Positions 1 to 7,020 of a stretch of DNA of 12,302 nucleotides are shown piece by piece. The position numbers were made by a program, and so were the translations under genes. Under the pieces are notes generated by a model. That model did no database searches. It worked only from the letters and a program-made list of their open reading frames with translations, and had not been told where the DNA came from. The stretch's first letter is position 1. Each line of letters opens with the position of its first letter. Origin of the DNA: Clostridia bacterium (GTDB taxonomy: Bacteria; Bacillota_A; Clostridia; Oscillospirales; Acutalibacteraceae); NCBI GenBank assembly GCA_017549665.1, contig JAFYUD010000065.1:1-12302 (forward strand). The letters are read 5' to 3'.

Positions 1-353
1 GCATCATTTCCTGACTCAAGCAGCATACAGTAAACCAGATCTGTAAGCGTGATTTTATCTCCTGTCCGCAATCCCGAGGATGTACCCTCAACATTGACCA
101 TTTCCTGAGTAATTTCGACAATCATATCGGGTTTATCGGTCTCAAGGGCTATGACGGATGTCATTATCTTGGTGGTACTTGCCATGGACATTATTTTCCG
201 TGAATCCTTTTCGGCTATAACCTGACCTGTTTCTTTACAATAAAGCACAGCACTGCGTGCAGATACATCAGGTATTGAAACAGCAGAAGAAGAGACAGCT
301 GTCACAACGACAAATAAAGCTGCAGACAAAAGACATATTATTTTTTTTAACAT
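1..353 (-). CDS. Serine-type D-Ala-D-Ala carboxypeptidase (peptidase S11), 5' part only
   Basis: This is the N-terminal part (117 complete codons) of a penicillin-binding DD-carboxypeptidase of the DacF/DacB type; the rest lies beyond the left edge. The family removes the terminal D-alanine from peptidoglycan stem peptides outside the membrane. Seen directly: ATG at 353-351, a signal peptide of about 24 residues (LKK, then a hydrophobic run ending SSSA), the catalytic SxxK motif as S59-T-T-K62, and the second active-site motif SGN at residues 114-116, just before the edge. The KTG motif and any C-terminal membrane anchor would lie outside. It is the last visible gene of the string and starts 54 nt after ytfJ. 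An RNA hairpin lies in that gap and covers the ribosome binding site. In spore formers DacF/DacB enzymes shape spore peptidoglycan, so the ytfJ neighbour is suggestive. The exact paralogue cannot be told from this fragment. Confidence 0.93.
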   Translation of the reverse strand, partial: MLKKIICLLSAALFVVVTAVSSSAVSIPDVSARSAVLYCKETGQVIAEKDSRKIMSMASTTKIMTSVIALETDKPDMIVEITQEMVNVEGTSSGLRTGDKITLTDLVYCMLLESGND

Positions 354-361
354 ACCAACCA

Positions 362-388
362 CCGCCTACATAAAATTTATGTAAGCGG
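362..388 (-). promoter_or_regulatory. RNA hairpin overlapping the Shine-Dalgarno of the carboxypeptidase gene
   Basis: Read as minus-strand RNA, this stretch folds into a 12-pair stem with a 3-nt AUU loop. The base is CCGC paired with GCGG. The 5th pair is U-G, which on the plus-strand sequence would be a C/A mismatch, so the structure is better as minus-strand RNA. The 3' arm ends in GGCGG (366-362), 8 nt before the ATG at 353. That is the best Shine-Dalgarno candidate and it is fully paired in the stem. No U-tract follows, so it is not an intrinsic terminator. The inner near-palindrome at 367-383 could instead be a protein-binding operator. A role in controlling translation is inference. 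Confidence 0.55.
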
Positions 389-407
389 CAGGTATTTAAT
401 TACATGA

Positions 408-824
408 TTATTCTGTTTCTACGATGGGCTGAGGCTCTTCCTCAACAGCTGCAGCCTTCTTACGGTTATCAACAAAATTAGTAACCTTATCGAACATTTC
501 GGGAATAAGGTTGACAGCTCTCTCAGCCGCATTATCAGAAGCTGTGATATGCTTGATTGTAACTTCACCCTTGTTTACAACGAGGAAAGCAACGGGATTG
601 ATTGTGATACCTGCACCGCCGCCGCCACCGAAAAGCTCAACATTGTTTCTTGAGGGGAAATCGGAGCCGCCTGAAGCAAAACCGTATGTAACCTTTGAAA
701 TGGGGATGATAGTGATATCTGCACTTACATTGATAGGCTCGCCTACGATTGTGCTGACATCAACAAGGTCACGTACTCTTTCGATTGTTGTTGCGAGAAT
801 TTTCTCTGCTGACTGATTTTTCAT
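408..824 (-). CDS. ytfJ: YtfJ/GerW family sporulation-type protein
   Basis: A 138-residue soluble protein of the YtfJ (GerW) family. In Bacillus subtilis the relative is a spore protein needed for normal germination; its biochemical activity is not known. Seen here: an N-terminal helix, then the typical core with VGEPI (27-31), a conserved segment ITIIPISKVTYGFASGGSDF (37-56), a glycine-rich FGGGGGAG (65-72) and PVAFLVV (77-83), then a short helix and an acidic tail (EEEPQPIVETE). There is no signal peptide or membrane segment. The ATG at 824-822 overlaps the stop of the DUF2953 gene by one base (TAATG), so the two are probably translationally coupled. In B. subtilis the relatives ytfI and ytfJ are also paired, which supports the call. 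Many non-spore-forming Clostridia keep members, so presence alone does not prove sporulation. Confidence 0.9.
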   Translation of the reverse strand: MKNQSAEKILATTIERVRDLVDVSTIVGEPINVSADITIIPISKVTYGFASGGSDFPSRNNVELFGGGGGAGITINPVAFLVVNKGEVTIKHITASDNAAERAVNLIPEMFDKVTNFVDNRKKAAAVEEEPQPIVETE

Positions 825-1585
825 TAGTTTGCACCACTCTCATTATTATCGTTATTTGAATTATTTACTGAATTATCTGCTGAAGCATTTTCAGCGGTGG
901 ACTGTGCCTGCTCTGCTGAATTTTCCGCTTTGTTCTTCGGTTTTATACCCTTGAGGAATCTTATACCAACCTTGAATATTGCGCCGAATGCAAACAGAAG
1001 CACAGCATTTATAAGTTTTCTGGGGTTTACTGACATTTCCATTGAAAATGCATATTCATTATGACCTTTTCCGATGAAATCGGGGTCAATATTGATGCAG
1101 TACTGTTTTACGTTGCAGTTTGCAACCACAGCACCTGTCACAGGGAACACCTTACGGCACATTTTTCCGTATTCTTCCGCTGTTGTTGCGGCATCATTCT
1201 TTGAAACGGTAACATCAAAGAACATTTCATCAATTACAAATGAATTGATCACTCTTCTGCCGAATTTATCAATTACTTCCAGAAGCTTTCTGAGTATTTC
1301 AAGAATACCGTTGAGTTTTTCATTCTCATAAAGAACTTTCAAAGGATTGGGTCCCTTTGGTTTAGGCTCTTTCGGAGTTTCTTCCTTCGGCTCCTCCTCA
1401 GGCTCTTCCTTCTTTTTCTTTTCCTTAGGCGGTTTTTCTGGCCGTGGAAAAAGAGGTATCTTCAGGAATGCCCATGAAGCATACGCCGTAAGCTCGTCCT
1501 CATACTGCACGTGCACATGCGCTCTGATACTCAGCACTGCAGCAAACAGCACAACGATACCGATAAATATGTATAACGCTATCAA
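824..1585 (-). CDS. DUF2953 domain membrane protein (YtfI-like)
   Basis: A 253-residue protein matching DUF2953 in architecture and context; its function is unknown. One N-terminal membrane segment (about 2-20) is followed by a short strand-rich piece (22-46). Next comes a strongly charged Lys/Glu/Pro linker (48-80), then the main domain (about 81-190, with VIDEMFFDVTV near 117-127 and ANCNVKQYCINIDPDF at 155-170). A second hydrophobic stretch lies at about 191-207. The C-terminal 35 residues are low-complexity Asn/Ser/Ala/Glu. The start is TTG at 1585-1583, because no in-frame ATG occurs before the domain and a good ribosome binding site sits 7 nt upstream. The stop overlaps the ATG of ytfJ by one base, so the pair is likely one functional unit. 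The family assignment rests on recognition plus the ytfJ neighbour. Confidence 0.82.
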   Translation of the reverse strand: MIALYIFIGIVVLFAAVLSIRAHVHVQYEDELTAYASWAFLKIPLFPRPEKPPKEKKKKEEPEEEPKEETPKEPKPKGPNPLKVLYENEKLNGILEILRKLLEVIDKFGRRVINSFVIDEMFFDVTVSKNDAATTAEEYGKMCRKVFPVTGAVVANCNVKQYCINIDPDFIGKGHNEYAFSMEMSVNPRKLINAVLLFAFGAIFKVGIRFLKGIKPKNKAENSAEQAQSTAENASADNSVNNSNNDNNESGAN

Positions 1586-1592
1586 CTGACCG

Positions 1593-1599
1593 CCCCTTT
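1593..1599 (-). promoter_or_regulatory. Ribosome binding site that fixes the TTG start of the DUF2953 gene
   Basis: On the minus strand AAAGGGG stands 7 nt before the TTG at 1585. No ATG or GTG near the N-terminus would keep the membrane segment, so this site decides the start. Confidence 0.6.
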
Positions 1600-1618
1600 C
1601 TGAAAATTAAGACACGAA

Positions 1619-2200
1619 TTATATCAGAGACATCTGACCATCCATATCTTCGTCATCATCATGGTCCTGAGGTAATGGCTCGTCCTTTGACGGAAGCTCA
1701 GGCAATTCATCAAGAGATGACATTTCAAAGCATCGTAAAAAGTTATCCGTTGTACAGTATAGCAGAGGTCTGCCGGGTAAGTCAAGTCTTCCGTGCTCTT
1801 CTATAAGATTTCTTTGGCACAAAGTTGAAATAACACCTGAGCAGTCAACACCTCTTACCTGCTCGATAAACGCCTTTGTTACAGGCTGATTATATGCAAT
1901 AATTGCAAGCACTTCAAATGCAGCTGTTGATAAGGGTGTGTTTTTCTTGATACTCAGCACGTCTCTTATCTGTGTTGCGTATGCCTCTTTTGTAGCAAAC
2001 TGATATTTGCCGTTAAGGTTAAGCAGCTCTATACCGTGATCGTCACCTTTATATTCTTCCTGCAATGCTGTAAGGCATTCTTCGAGAGATTCCTTATCAA
2101 CAAGAAGGATTTTTGCCGTTTTTTCCACATCGAGAGGTTCACCCGACGCAAACAGAACTGCTTCGGCGATTGCTTTTAAATTCTTGTTATCCGTTTTCAT
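1619..2200 (-). CDS. scpB: Segregation and condensation protein B
   Basis: ScpB is a winged-helix partner of the kleisin ScpA in the SMC-ScpAB condensin, which organises and segregates the chromosome. The protein is 193 residues, normal for the family. Typical stretches are seen: AIAEAVLFASGEPL near the N-terminus, IAYNQPVTKAFIEQVRGVD in the second winged helix, the CQRNLIEEHGRLDLPGRPLLY region, then a closing SSLDELPELP. The tail is unusually acidic (HDDDEDMDG). I chose the ATG at 2200-2198, which overlaps the scpA stop by 14 nt. A TTG six codons upstream (2218) is possible, but its extra residues MKRKRL do not belong to the conserved N-terminus. Order and overlap with scpA are as in most Firmicutes. 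Confidence 0.95.
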   Translation of the reverse strand: MKTDNKNLKAIAEAVLFASGEPLDVEKTAKILLVDKESLEECLTALQEEYKGDDHGIELLNLNGKYQFATKEAYATQIRDVLSIKKNTPLSTAAFEVLAIIAYNQPVTKAFIEQVRGVDCSGVISTLCQRNLIEEHGRLDLPGRPLLYCTTDNFLRCFEMSSLDELPELPSKDEPLPQDHDDDEDMDGQMSLI

Positions 2201-2915
2201 CAGCCTCTTTCTCTTCAAGATTGAGTTCGATACTCAGATTTTCATGCTCTCCGCTGAGAATGATTTTTTCATCCTTTGCCATTTCAAGAATCGCAAGGAA
2301 TGAAGCAACAAGCTCAGAACGGCTTTTTGCCATGGAAAACACATCGAAAACTTTGATTTTTCCTGTTTTTGAAAGTATCGAGTAAATTCCGTCTATCTTA
2401 ACGGAAACTGAAACAACTGCTTTCTCCACGATTTCCTTGAACGAATCTTCGGACACAGGCAGTTTCCTGAGCTTTTTACCTGCGGCGTTGATATACGCTG
2501 TATACAACTCCAATGCATCATGCAGACGGGCATAAGTCATGTCAGCCTGAATTTCCATCGGGTCACGCACGAGCTTGTTTGTACCACCTGATTGCTTTGA
2601 CAGCTTTTCTGCCATAAGCTTGCAGTCACGGTACTCTATCAATTCACCGGTAAGCTCTTTTTTAAGCTGCTCTGCCTCTTCATAAACGGGAAGAAGCGAA
2701 ACAGTTTTTATGTACACCAGACGGGCTGCCATTTCAAGGAACTCGCTGGCAATTTCCATATTTTCATCCTGCATCTGCTGTACATACGCAATATACTGTT
2801 CAACAAGCTCAAAAATGGGGATATCATTGATATTGAGCTTGTGCTTTGATATCAGATGCAACAGCAGATCGAGAGGTCCTTCAAAAACCTCGGTTTTGTA
2901 TTGGGGTTTATCCAT
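2187..2915 (-). CDS. scpA: Segregation and condensation protein A (kleisin)
   Basis: ScpA is the kleisin that bridges the two SMC heads in the bacterial condensin; it works in the cytoplasm on DNA. The protein is 242 residues, close to the usual 240-260. The family signature FEGPLDLLLHLI is at residues 11-22, followed by the helical N-terminal domain (NDIPIFELVEQYI; ASEFLEMAARLVYIK at about 56-70). The C-terminal winged helix follows (IVEKAVVSVSVKIDGIYSIL, then LVASFLAILEMAKDEKIIL). The ATG at 2915-2913 is preferred: it has AGGAG 9 nt upstream and lies one base after the M50 protease stop (TAA-T-ATG). A start at 2987 would add 24 unrelated residues and overlap the protease gene by 71 nt. The 3' end overlaps scpB, consistent with production of the two partners in step. 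Confidence 0.96.
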   Translation of the reverse strand: MDKPQYKTEVFEGPLDLLLHLISKHKLNINDIPIFELVEQYIAYVQQMQDENMEIASEFLEMAARLVYIKTVSLLPVYEEAEQLKKELTGELIEYRDCKLMAEKLSKQSGGTNKLVRDPMEIQADMTYARLHDALELYTAYINAAGKKLRKLPVSEDSFKEIVEKAVVSVSVKIDGIYSILSKTGKIKVFDVFSMAKSRSELVASFLAILEMAKDEKIILSGEHENLSIELNLEEKEADENG

Positions 2916-2916
2916 A

Positions 2917-3618
2917 TTATAATACTCCTGCAAGTGTGAACGGAAGTCTCGCAACCCAGTTAAGACCTGCAGATGCAAGGCTTGCAAGCCATGATAAAGG
3001 CGTAGAAAGAATACCTGTCCACAAAAGTACGAACATACCGATCATAATATATCGTTCATATTTCATAATTTTGTAATAATACTTTGAAGGAATAAGCAGT
3101 GTAATGATTCTCGAACCGTCAAGAGGAGGAACGGGAAGCAGATTGAACACTGCAAGGGAGATATTTACTGAGCCTGCAATACTGAAAAACATTGAAAGAA
3201 CTGTATAAACAGCTACAGGCATATCAACAACATTGAATGCAAGAACATCCACAACTGCTTTACAGAAAAAGAAAACCAATGCCATAATAAGGTTTGAAAC
3301 AGGTCCTGCAAGAGCTACAAGAGCAAAGCTTGCTCGGCCCTTTTTAAGATTGTGGATATTTACCTGTACAGGCTTTGCATAACCGAAGCCTACCAAAAGA
3401 ATCATAGCTGCACCGATAATGTCAATATGTGCCATGGGGCGCAGTGTAAGTCTGCCTGAAAGTCTGGGTGTATCATCACCAAGCTTTACAGCCATCCATG
3501 CGTGAGCATATTCATGCACGGGCATTGTACAGAAAATTACAAACAACATTGTCGCAAGCTGAACAAATATCAGCGCATAATTACCGGACTGTATATATTC
3601 CCATATGTCAAATAACAT
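2917..3618 (-). CDS. Site-2-protease family membrane metalloprotease (M50)
   Basis: A 233-residue polytopic membrane protein of the compact M50/S2P-like family (YwhC type), predicted to cut within or near the membrane using zinc. The zinc motif HEYAH is at residues 35-39, inside the second hydrophobic segment. The third-ligand motif NLLPVPPLDGSR is at 159-170, with D167 the likely ligand. GFGYAKPVQVN (77-87) is also typical. Four to five hydrophobic segments are visible (about 15-33, 65-80, 98-120, 137-160, 190-205). There is no PDZ domain. The ATG at 3618 comes one base after the prmC stop, with a strong AAGGAGG (3626-3632) 7 nt upstream, inside prmC. The natural substrate is unknown. This gene directly before scpAB is an arrangement I recall from several Clostridia. 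RseP-like proteases are larger and carry PDZ domains. Confidence 0.92.
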   Translation of the reverse strand: MLFDIWEYIQSGNYALIFVQLATMLFVIFCTMPVHEYAHAWMAVKLGDDTPRLSGRLTLRPMAHIDIIGAAMILLVGFGYAKPVQVNIHNLKKGRASFALVALAGPVSNLIMALVFFFCKAVVDVLAFNVVDMPVAVYTVLSMFFSIAGSVNISLAVFNLLPVPPLDGSRIITLLIPSKYYYKIMKYERYIMIGMFVLLWTGILSTPLSWLASLASAGLNWVARLPFTLAGVL

Positions 3619-3619
3619 T

Positions 3620-4462
3620 TTAACTCCTCCTTATTCCTGACACAAAACGGCAGACACCGTACATATCATCTTCTGTCGTTGTGTCAAAATCACTGTCAAT
3701 CATCTTTATGATTTCTTCGGGCTGGCCTTCTCCGCTTTCAAACATGAAATATCCGCCGTTTTTAAGATAAGGCAGCCACTTTTCACACAATGCACGGTAG
3801 AAGCACAAGCCGTCACCCTCAGCAACAATCGCTTCCTTCGGCTCAAAGAATATCTCAGCTTCAAGTGTACTGAATTCATCCTCTGTCACATAGGGAGGAT
3901 TACTGAGAATCACATCCGGCACGGGAAGCCTGTCAGGGGCGAAGCCTGAAAACATATCGTAATGAAGAATCTGCACATTTTTAAGTGCAAGACGACGGCA
4001 GTTTTCCTTGCTACAATTCAATGCATACGGTGAAATATCAAACAGGTAAACTCTGCAATCAGGATTATTGGCTGCAACGGAAAGACCTATACAGCCGCTG
4101 CCTGTGCAGATGTCAAAAACTACCGCATCTTTTTTATTTTTCAGAAATCTGCATGCCTCATGGGCAATCTGCTCGGTTTCATTACGGGGAATAAGCACAC
4201 CCTCACTGACACCGAATGTAAAACCGTAGAAATCCCATTCTCCGAGTATATACTGAAGCGGATAGCCGGTTGCTCTCTTTTTTACAAGCTCAGAAAACAA
4301 CAAAAGCTTATCTTCAGGCAAATCCTTTACGGGATTTAACAGAATATCCGTTTTAGTAAGGCCGAAAACATGATGTACAAGCTCATATGCTTCTGTTTCG
4401 GGAGCATCGGAGCGGAAGAGCTCTGCTGCTGCAGATTTTATAAGCTGTTTTAAATCAGTCAT
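3620..4462 (-). CDS. prmC: Peptide chain release factor N5-glutamine methyltransferase
   Basis: PrmC methylates the glutamine of the GGQ motif in release factors RF1 and RF2 using S-adenosylmethionine, which makes translation termination efficient. The protein is 280 residues, the usual length. An N-terminal helical domain (1-75) is followed by GEWDFYGFTFGVSEGVLIPR (74-93), the AdoMet-binding loop DICTGSGCIGLSVA (117-130) and the catalytic NPPY (188-191). FEPKEAIVAEGDGL (206-219) is also typical. The common PRPDTE/PRPETE motif here reads PRNETE, a small variation. I chose the ATG at 4462: it overlaps the DUF1385 stop by 8 nt (ATGACTGA) and gives the normal N-terminus. A start at 4543 would add 27 basic residues read from the neighbour's acidic tail in another frame. 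There is no strong ribosome binding site, so coupling to DUF1385 translation is likely. prfA, the gene of the RF1 substrate, is not next to it. Confidence 0.96.
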   Translation of the reverse strand: MTDLKQLIKSAAAELFRSDAPETEAYELVHHVFGLTKTDILLNPVKDLPEDKLLLFSELVKKRATGYPLQYILGEWDFYGFTFGVSEGVLIPRNETEQIAHEACRFLKNKKDAVVFDICTGSGCIGLSVAANNPDCRVYLFDISPYALNCSKENCRRLALKNVQILHYDMFSGFAPDRLPVPDVILSNPPYVTEDEFSTLEAEIFFEPKEAIVAEGDGLCFYRALCEKWLPYLKNGGYFMFESGEGQPEEIIKMIDSDFDTTTEDDMYGVCRFVSGIRRS

Positions 4463-5537
4463 CTTTCTTTTCTTCGTCAGAGGACTCTTTTTTGTCCTCT
4501 TCGGGATCGTAAAGTGTGTCTGCAACAGAATCAAGACCTTCAACTACAGCCTTGAGTGCTGTGATACCAACTTCAATCATATCATCCTCAGGCTCAATTG
4601 TGGTAAGTCTCTGCATCCATAAGCCGGGAGCTGTAAGAGTACGGATGAATGCATTGTCGTGCTTGCCTGAATACTTGAGCACTTCATAGCTTACGCCCAT
4701 GATAAGGGGAAGCACCATAATCTTGATAAGTGACCATGCCCATGCAACATTGAGGATATGCTCACCACCGATTGTGATTGCGGGGAACTGCTTGAGAATA
4801 AACGCAAGAAATGAAGACATAAGAATGCTTATTATAAGTATTATAAATATAAAGCTTGTTCCGCATCTGGGGTGGAAGCGGCTGAATTTCTTTACATTTT
4901 CAACTGTAAGCTCTTCACCTGCTTCATAACAGAAAATTGTCTTGTGCTCTGCACCGTGATACATGAATACACGCTTGATTTCCTTCATTCTTGAAACAGC
5001 TGCAAGATAACCGATGAAAATAGCTATTCTGATAACACCTTCGCAGAGAGGTCTGAGCGCATGACTGCTGAGAAATTCACCAAGAAGCTTCACGTCAAGC
5101 ATTTTGATAACAAATGAGGGAAGATAAACAAACAATCCCATTGAAAGCACTACTCCGAGAACCATTGCAATGCCTGAAATAACAGACATCATCTTAGGTC
5201 CGAAGTGATCGACGATCCACTTGTCAACCTTTGACATTTCCTCTTCTGATTCCTCAAGCTCAAGCTGACCTGACAGCTCTGCAGACTCCATAAGACTCTT
5301 ATAACCGAGAATCATTGTCTCGATATAGTTTACGATGCCTCTGAGAATCGGAAGCTTGAATACCTTTATTTTATCACTGATGTGTTTATTCTCTTTGGGA
5401 ACTGTAATAATCTTTCCGTCTGTTCTGCGTACGGATAATGCGGCACCTTCGGGGCCGTTCATCATAATGCCTTCAATCAGCGCCTGACCGCCGGCTTTAC
5501 CCAGTCTGGGATTTTTTTCTTTTACTTTTTCAGCCAT
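4455..5537 (-). CDS. DUF1385 membrane protein (YqhQ family)
   Basis: A 360-residue integral membrane protein of the DUF1385 family; function unknown. Family motifs are clear: GGQALIEGIMM (16-26), YHGAEHKT (193-200), HPRCGTSFI (222-230), EVLKYSGKHDN (285-295) and APGLWMQRLTT (303-313). The conserved His, Glu and Cys residues look like a possible metal or active site, but that is inference. Hydrophobic segments lie at about 117-140, 165-183, 228-248 and 262-283. An acidic stretch at 92-102 and a charged tail (EEDKKESSDEEKKDD) are less conserved features. The ATG at 5537 has AGGA 9 nt upstream. The gene follows the histidine kinase by 17 nt and overlaps prmC by 8 nt. DUF1385 next to prmC is a familiar arrangement in Firmicutes, often followed by prfA, which is not the case here. 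Confidence 0.94.
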   Translation of the reverse strand: MAEKVKEKNPRLGKAGGQALIEGIMMNGPEGAALSVRRTDGKIITVPKENKHISDKIKVFKLPILRGIVNYIETMILGYKSLMESAELSGQLELEESEEEMSKVDKWIVDHFGPKMMSVISGIAMVLGVVLSMGLFVYLPSFVIKMLDVKLLGEFLSSHALRPLCEGVIRIAIFIGYLAAVSRMKEIKRVFMYHGAEHKTIFCYEAGEELTVENVKKFSRFHPRCGTSFIFIILIISILMSSFLAFILKQFPAITIGGEHILNVAWAWSLIKIMVLPLIMGVSYEVLKYSGKHDNAFIRTLTAPGLWMQRLTTIEPEDDMIEVGITALKAVVEGLDSVADTLYDPEEDKKESSDEEKKDD

Positions 5538-5554
5538 ATTTTCAGATCCTTTCC

Positions 5555-6994
5555 TTAAAATTCTTCTGGTATGTCAATCGTTTTGTCTATCGGAAGAATT
5601 ATAGTTACAACTGTACCTCTGCCGGGCGTACTTGCAATATCAAGCTTACCGTCATGAAGACGTATGATTTCGTCAACGACAGCAAGACCGATACCGGAGC
5701 CTCGTACTGATACATTTGCTTTATAGAATTTTTCGGTTATGTGAGGAAGATCCTCCTTTGAAATTCCGCAGCCCGTGTCAGCAATTGAAATTACAACACT
5801 GTCTACGGTAAGCTCTGCAAATACTGCAACACGTCCCGGACTTTTTGTGTATTTGAACGCATTGTCAAGAACATTTGCAAAAACCTGTTTGATAAGATTC
5901 TTGTCTGCTGACATGGGTGCTTTTATTTCAGGACGGTTATAAACAATTGTTATCCCCTCACGCTTTGCCCTGTCATTGAAAACATTGACAGCACTGTCAA
6001 GCTCCCTGATGATATCAGTAGGCTCGGCTCTTTTTACCATTCTGCCGCTCTGAATCTTTGAGAAGTCAAGCAGGTCTTCAACTATATTATAAAGTCTGTC
6101 TGATTCGCTTATGATGACATCTATACCTTTCGCTGTCATTTCGGCATCAGCAGGCCCCATATCCCTGATTGTTTCCGCCCAGCCCTTGATTGCCGTAAGC
6201 GGTGTTCTCAATTCGTGAGAAACTGTGGAGATAAAGTCATTTTTAACCCTGTCAGAACGGGCAATTTCCTCTGACATATAGTTGACGGTATCGCACAGCT
6301 CACTGATTTCGTCATTTTTGTAGATACTTTTTACCCTTGCATTGAAATCGCCCTTTGCGATAAGCTTTGCCGTTTCATTTATCTGTGTAACGGGACGCAC
6401 GATTGAACGGATGAAGAAAAGTCCCGATACTGCAACAAGGATAAGCGCCAGCATACACACAAGCATGATTGCAACCGAGTAAACAATATGCTGACTATCA
6501 AGATCCTCAAGAGAAACAATAAGTCTTACCGCACCTGCGACAGTGCCGTCAGAATTATTTACAATAAATGTCTTTGCAAGGATTTTTTCATTATTACTGT
6601 TTCTGCCTGTCCACATTTCGCTGTCATTTTCCGACTCAGCGGCAAGAGTGAAATCAGGAATATCAACGGCATCACTGACTGAGAAGCCTGCAGAAGAAAC
6701 CACAACGTCACCGTTTTTATTCAGCACCCATACATCCATAAGATAGCTGTAGCTGAAATTTTCAACGAATGCTCTTGCGCCCTCTTCAAAAACGTAGTCT
6801 GTTGAATCTATGTAATTCTTAAAAGAGGACTGAACGGCTGATTTCTGAACCTTTGAATCAATAGTGTTTTCGGCAATAGTGTAATAATAATTTTTAACTG
6901 ATACAGAGGCACCGACAGCAACAACAGCCAGTATAAGCACAATAACACTCAGTGTAGTAAGCACCCAGCGTCGGGTAATACCGCTTATACGCAT
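5555..6994 (-). CDS. Membrane sensor histidine kinase (PhoR/WalK-like)
   Basis: The sensor of a two-component system, 479 residues. Domains in order: TM1 (11-33), an extracytoplasmic sensor of about 137 residues (34-170, PDC/Cache-like in pattern, with VWVLNKNGDVVVS at 88-100), TM2 (171-195), HAMP (about 196-249), HisKA with the phospho-accepting H260 in STVSHELRTPLTAIKG, then HATPase_c. The ATP-binding boxes are intact: N box NVLDNAFKY (374-382), G1 DTGCG (406-410), F box EKFYK (421-425) and G2 GSGIGL (432-437). No PAS domain is seen in the cytoplasm, unlike WalK or PhoR of Bacillus. The ATG at 6994 has AAGGAGGT 6 nt upstream. It follows its response regulator by 26 nt, so they are cognate. 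The signal is unknown; the upstream lipoprotein and cdaAR suggest envelope sensing, which is inference. Confidence 0.95.
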   Translation of the reverse strand: MRISGITRRWVLTTLSVIVLILAVVAVGASVSVKNYYYTIAENTIDSKVQKSAVQSSFKNYIDSTDYVFEEGARAFVENFSYSYLMDVWVLNKNGDVVVSSAGFSVSDAVDIPDFTLAAESENDSEMWTGRNSNNEKILAKTFIVNNSDGTVAGAVRLIVSLEDLDSQHIVYSVAIMLVCMLALILVAVSGLFFIRSIVRPVTQINETAKLIAKGDFNARVKSIYKNDEISELCDTVNYMSEEIARSDRVKNDFISTVSHELRTPLTAIKGWAETIRDMGPADAEMTAKGIDVIISESDRLYNIVEDLLDFSKIQSGRMVKRAEPTDIIRELDSAVNVFNDRAKREGITIVYNRPEIKAPMSADKNLIKQVFANVLDNAFKYTKSPGRVAVFAELTVDSVVISIADTGCGISKEDLPHITEKFYKANVSVRGSGIGLAVVDEIIRLHDGKLDIASTPGRGTVVTIILPIDKTIDIPEEF

Positions 6995-7020
6995 GTCAGA
7001 ACCTCCTTTTTTTACTTAAT

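Noticed and set aside
362..388. Hairpin before the carboxypeptidase gene as an intrinsic terminator
   Set aside because: The sequence after the stem is UGGUUGGU, not a U-tract, and the start codon follows at once.
600..622. Short GCC/GGC-type repeat inside ytfJ
   Set aside because: It encodes the conserved poly-glycine loop of the family, so no separate repeat element is needed to explain it.
2916..2987. N-terminal extension of scpA by 24 residues
   Set aside because: It overlaps the M50 protease gene, and the ATG at 2915 has a good ribosome binding site and the standard N-terminus.
4463..4543. N-terminal extension of prmC by 27 residues
   Set aside because: It would overlap the DUF1385 gene by 89 nt and add a basic segment not found in the family. 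The ATG at 4462 gives the normal length.
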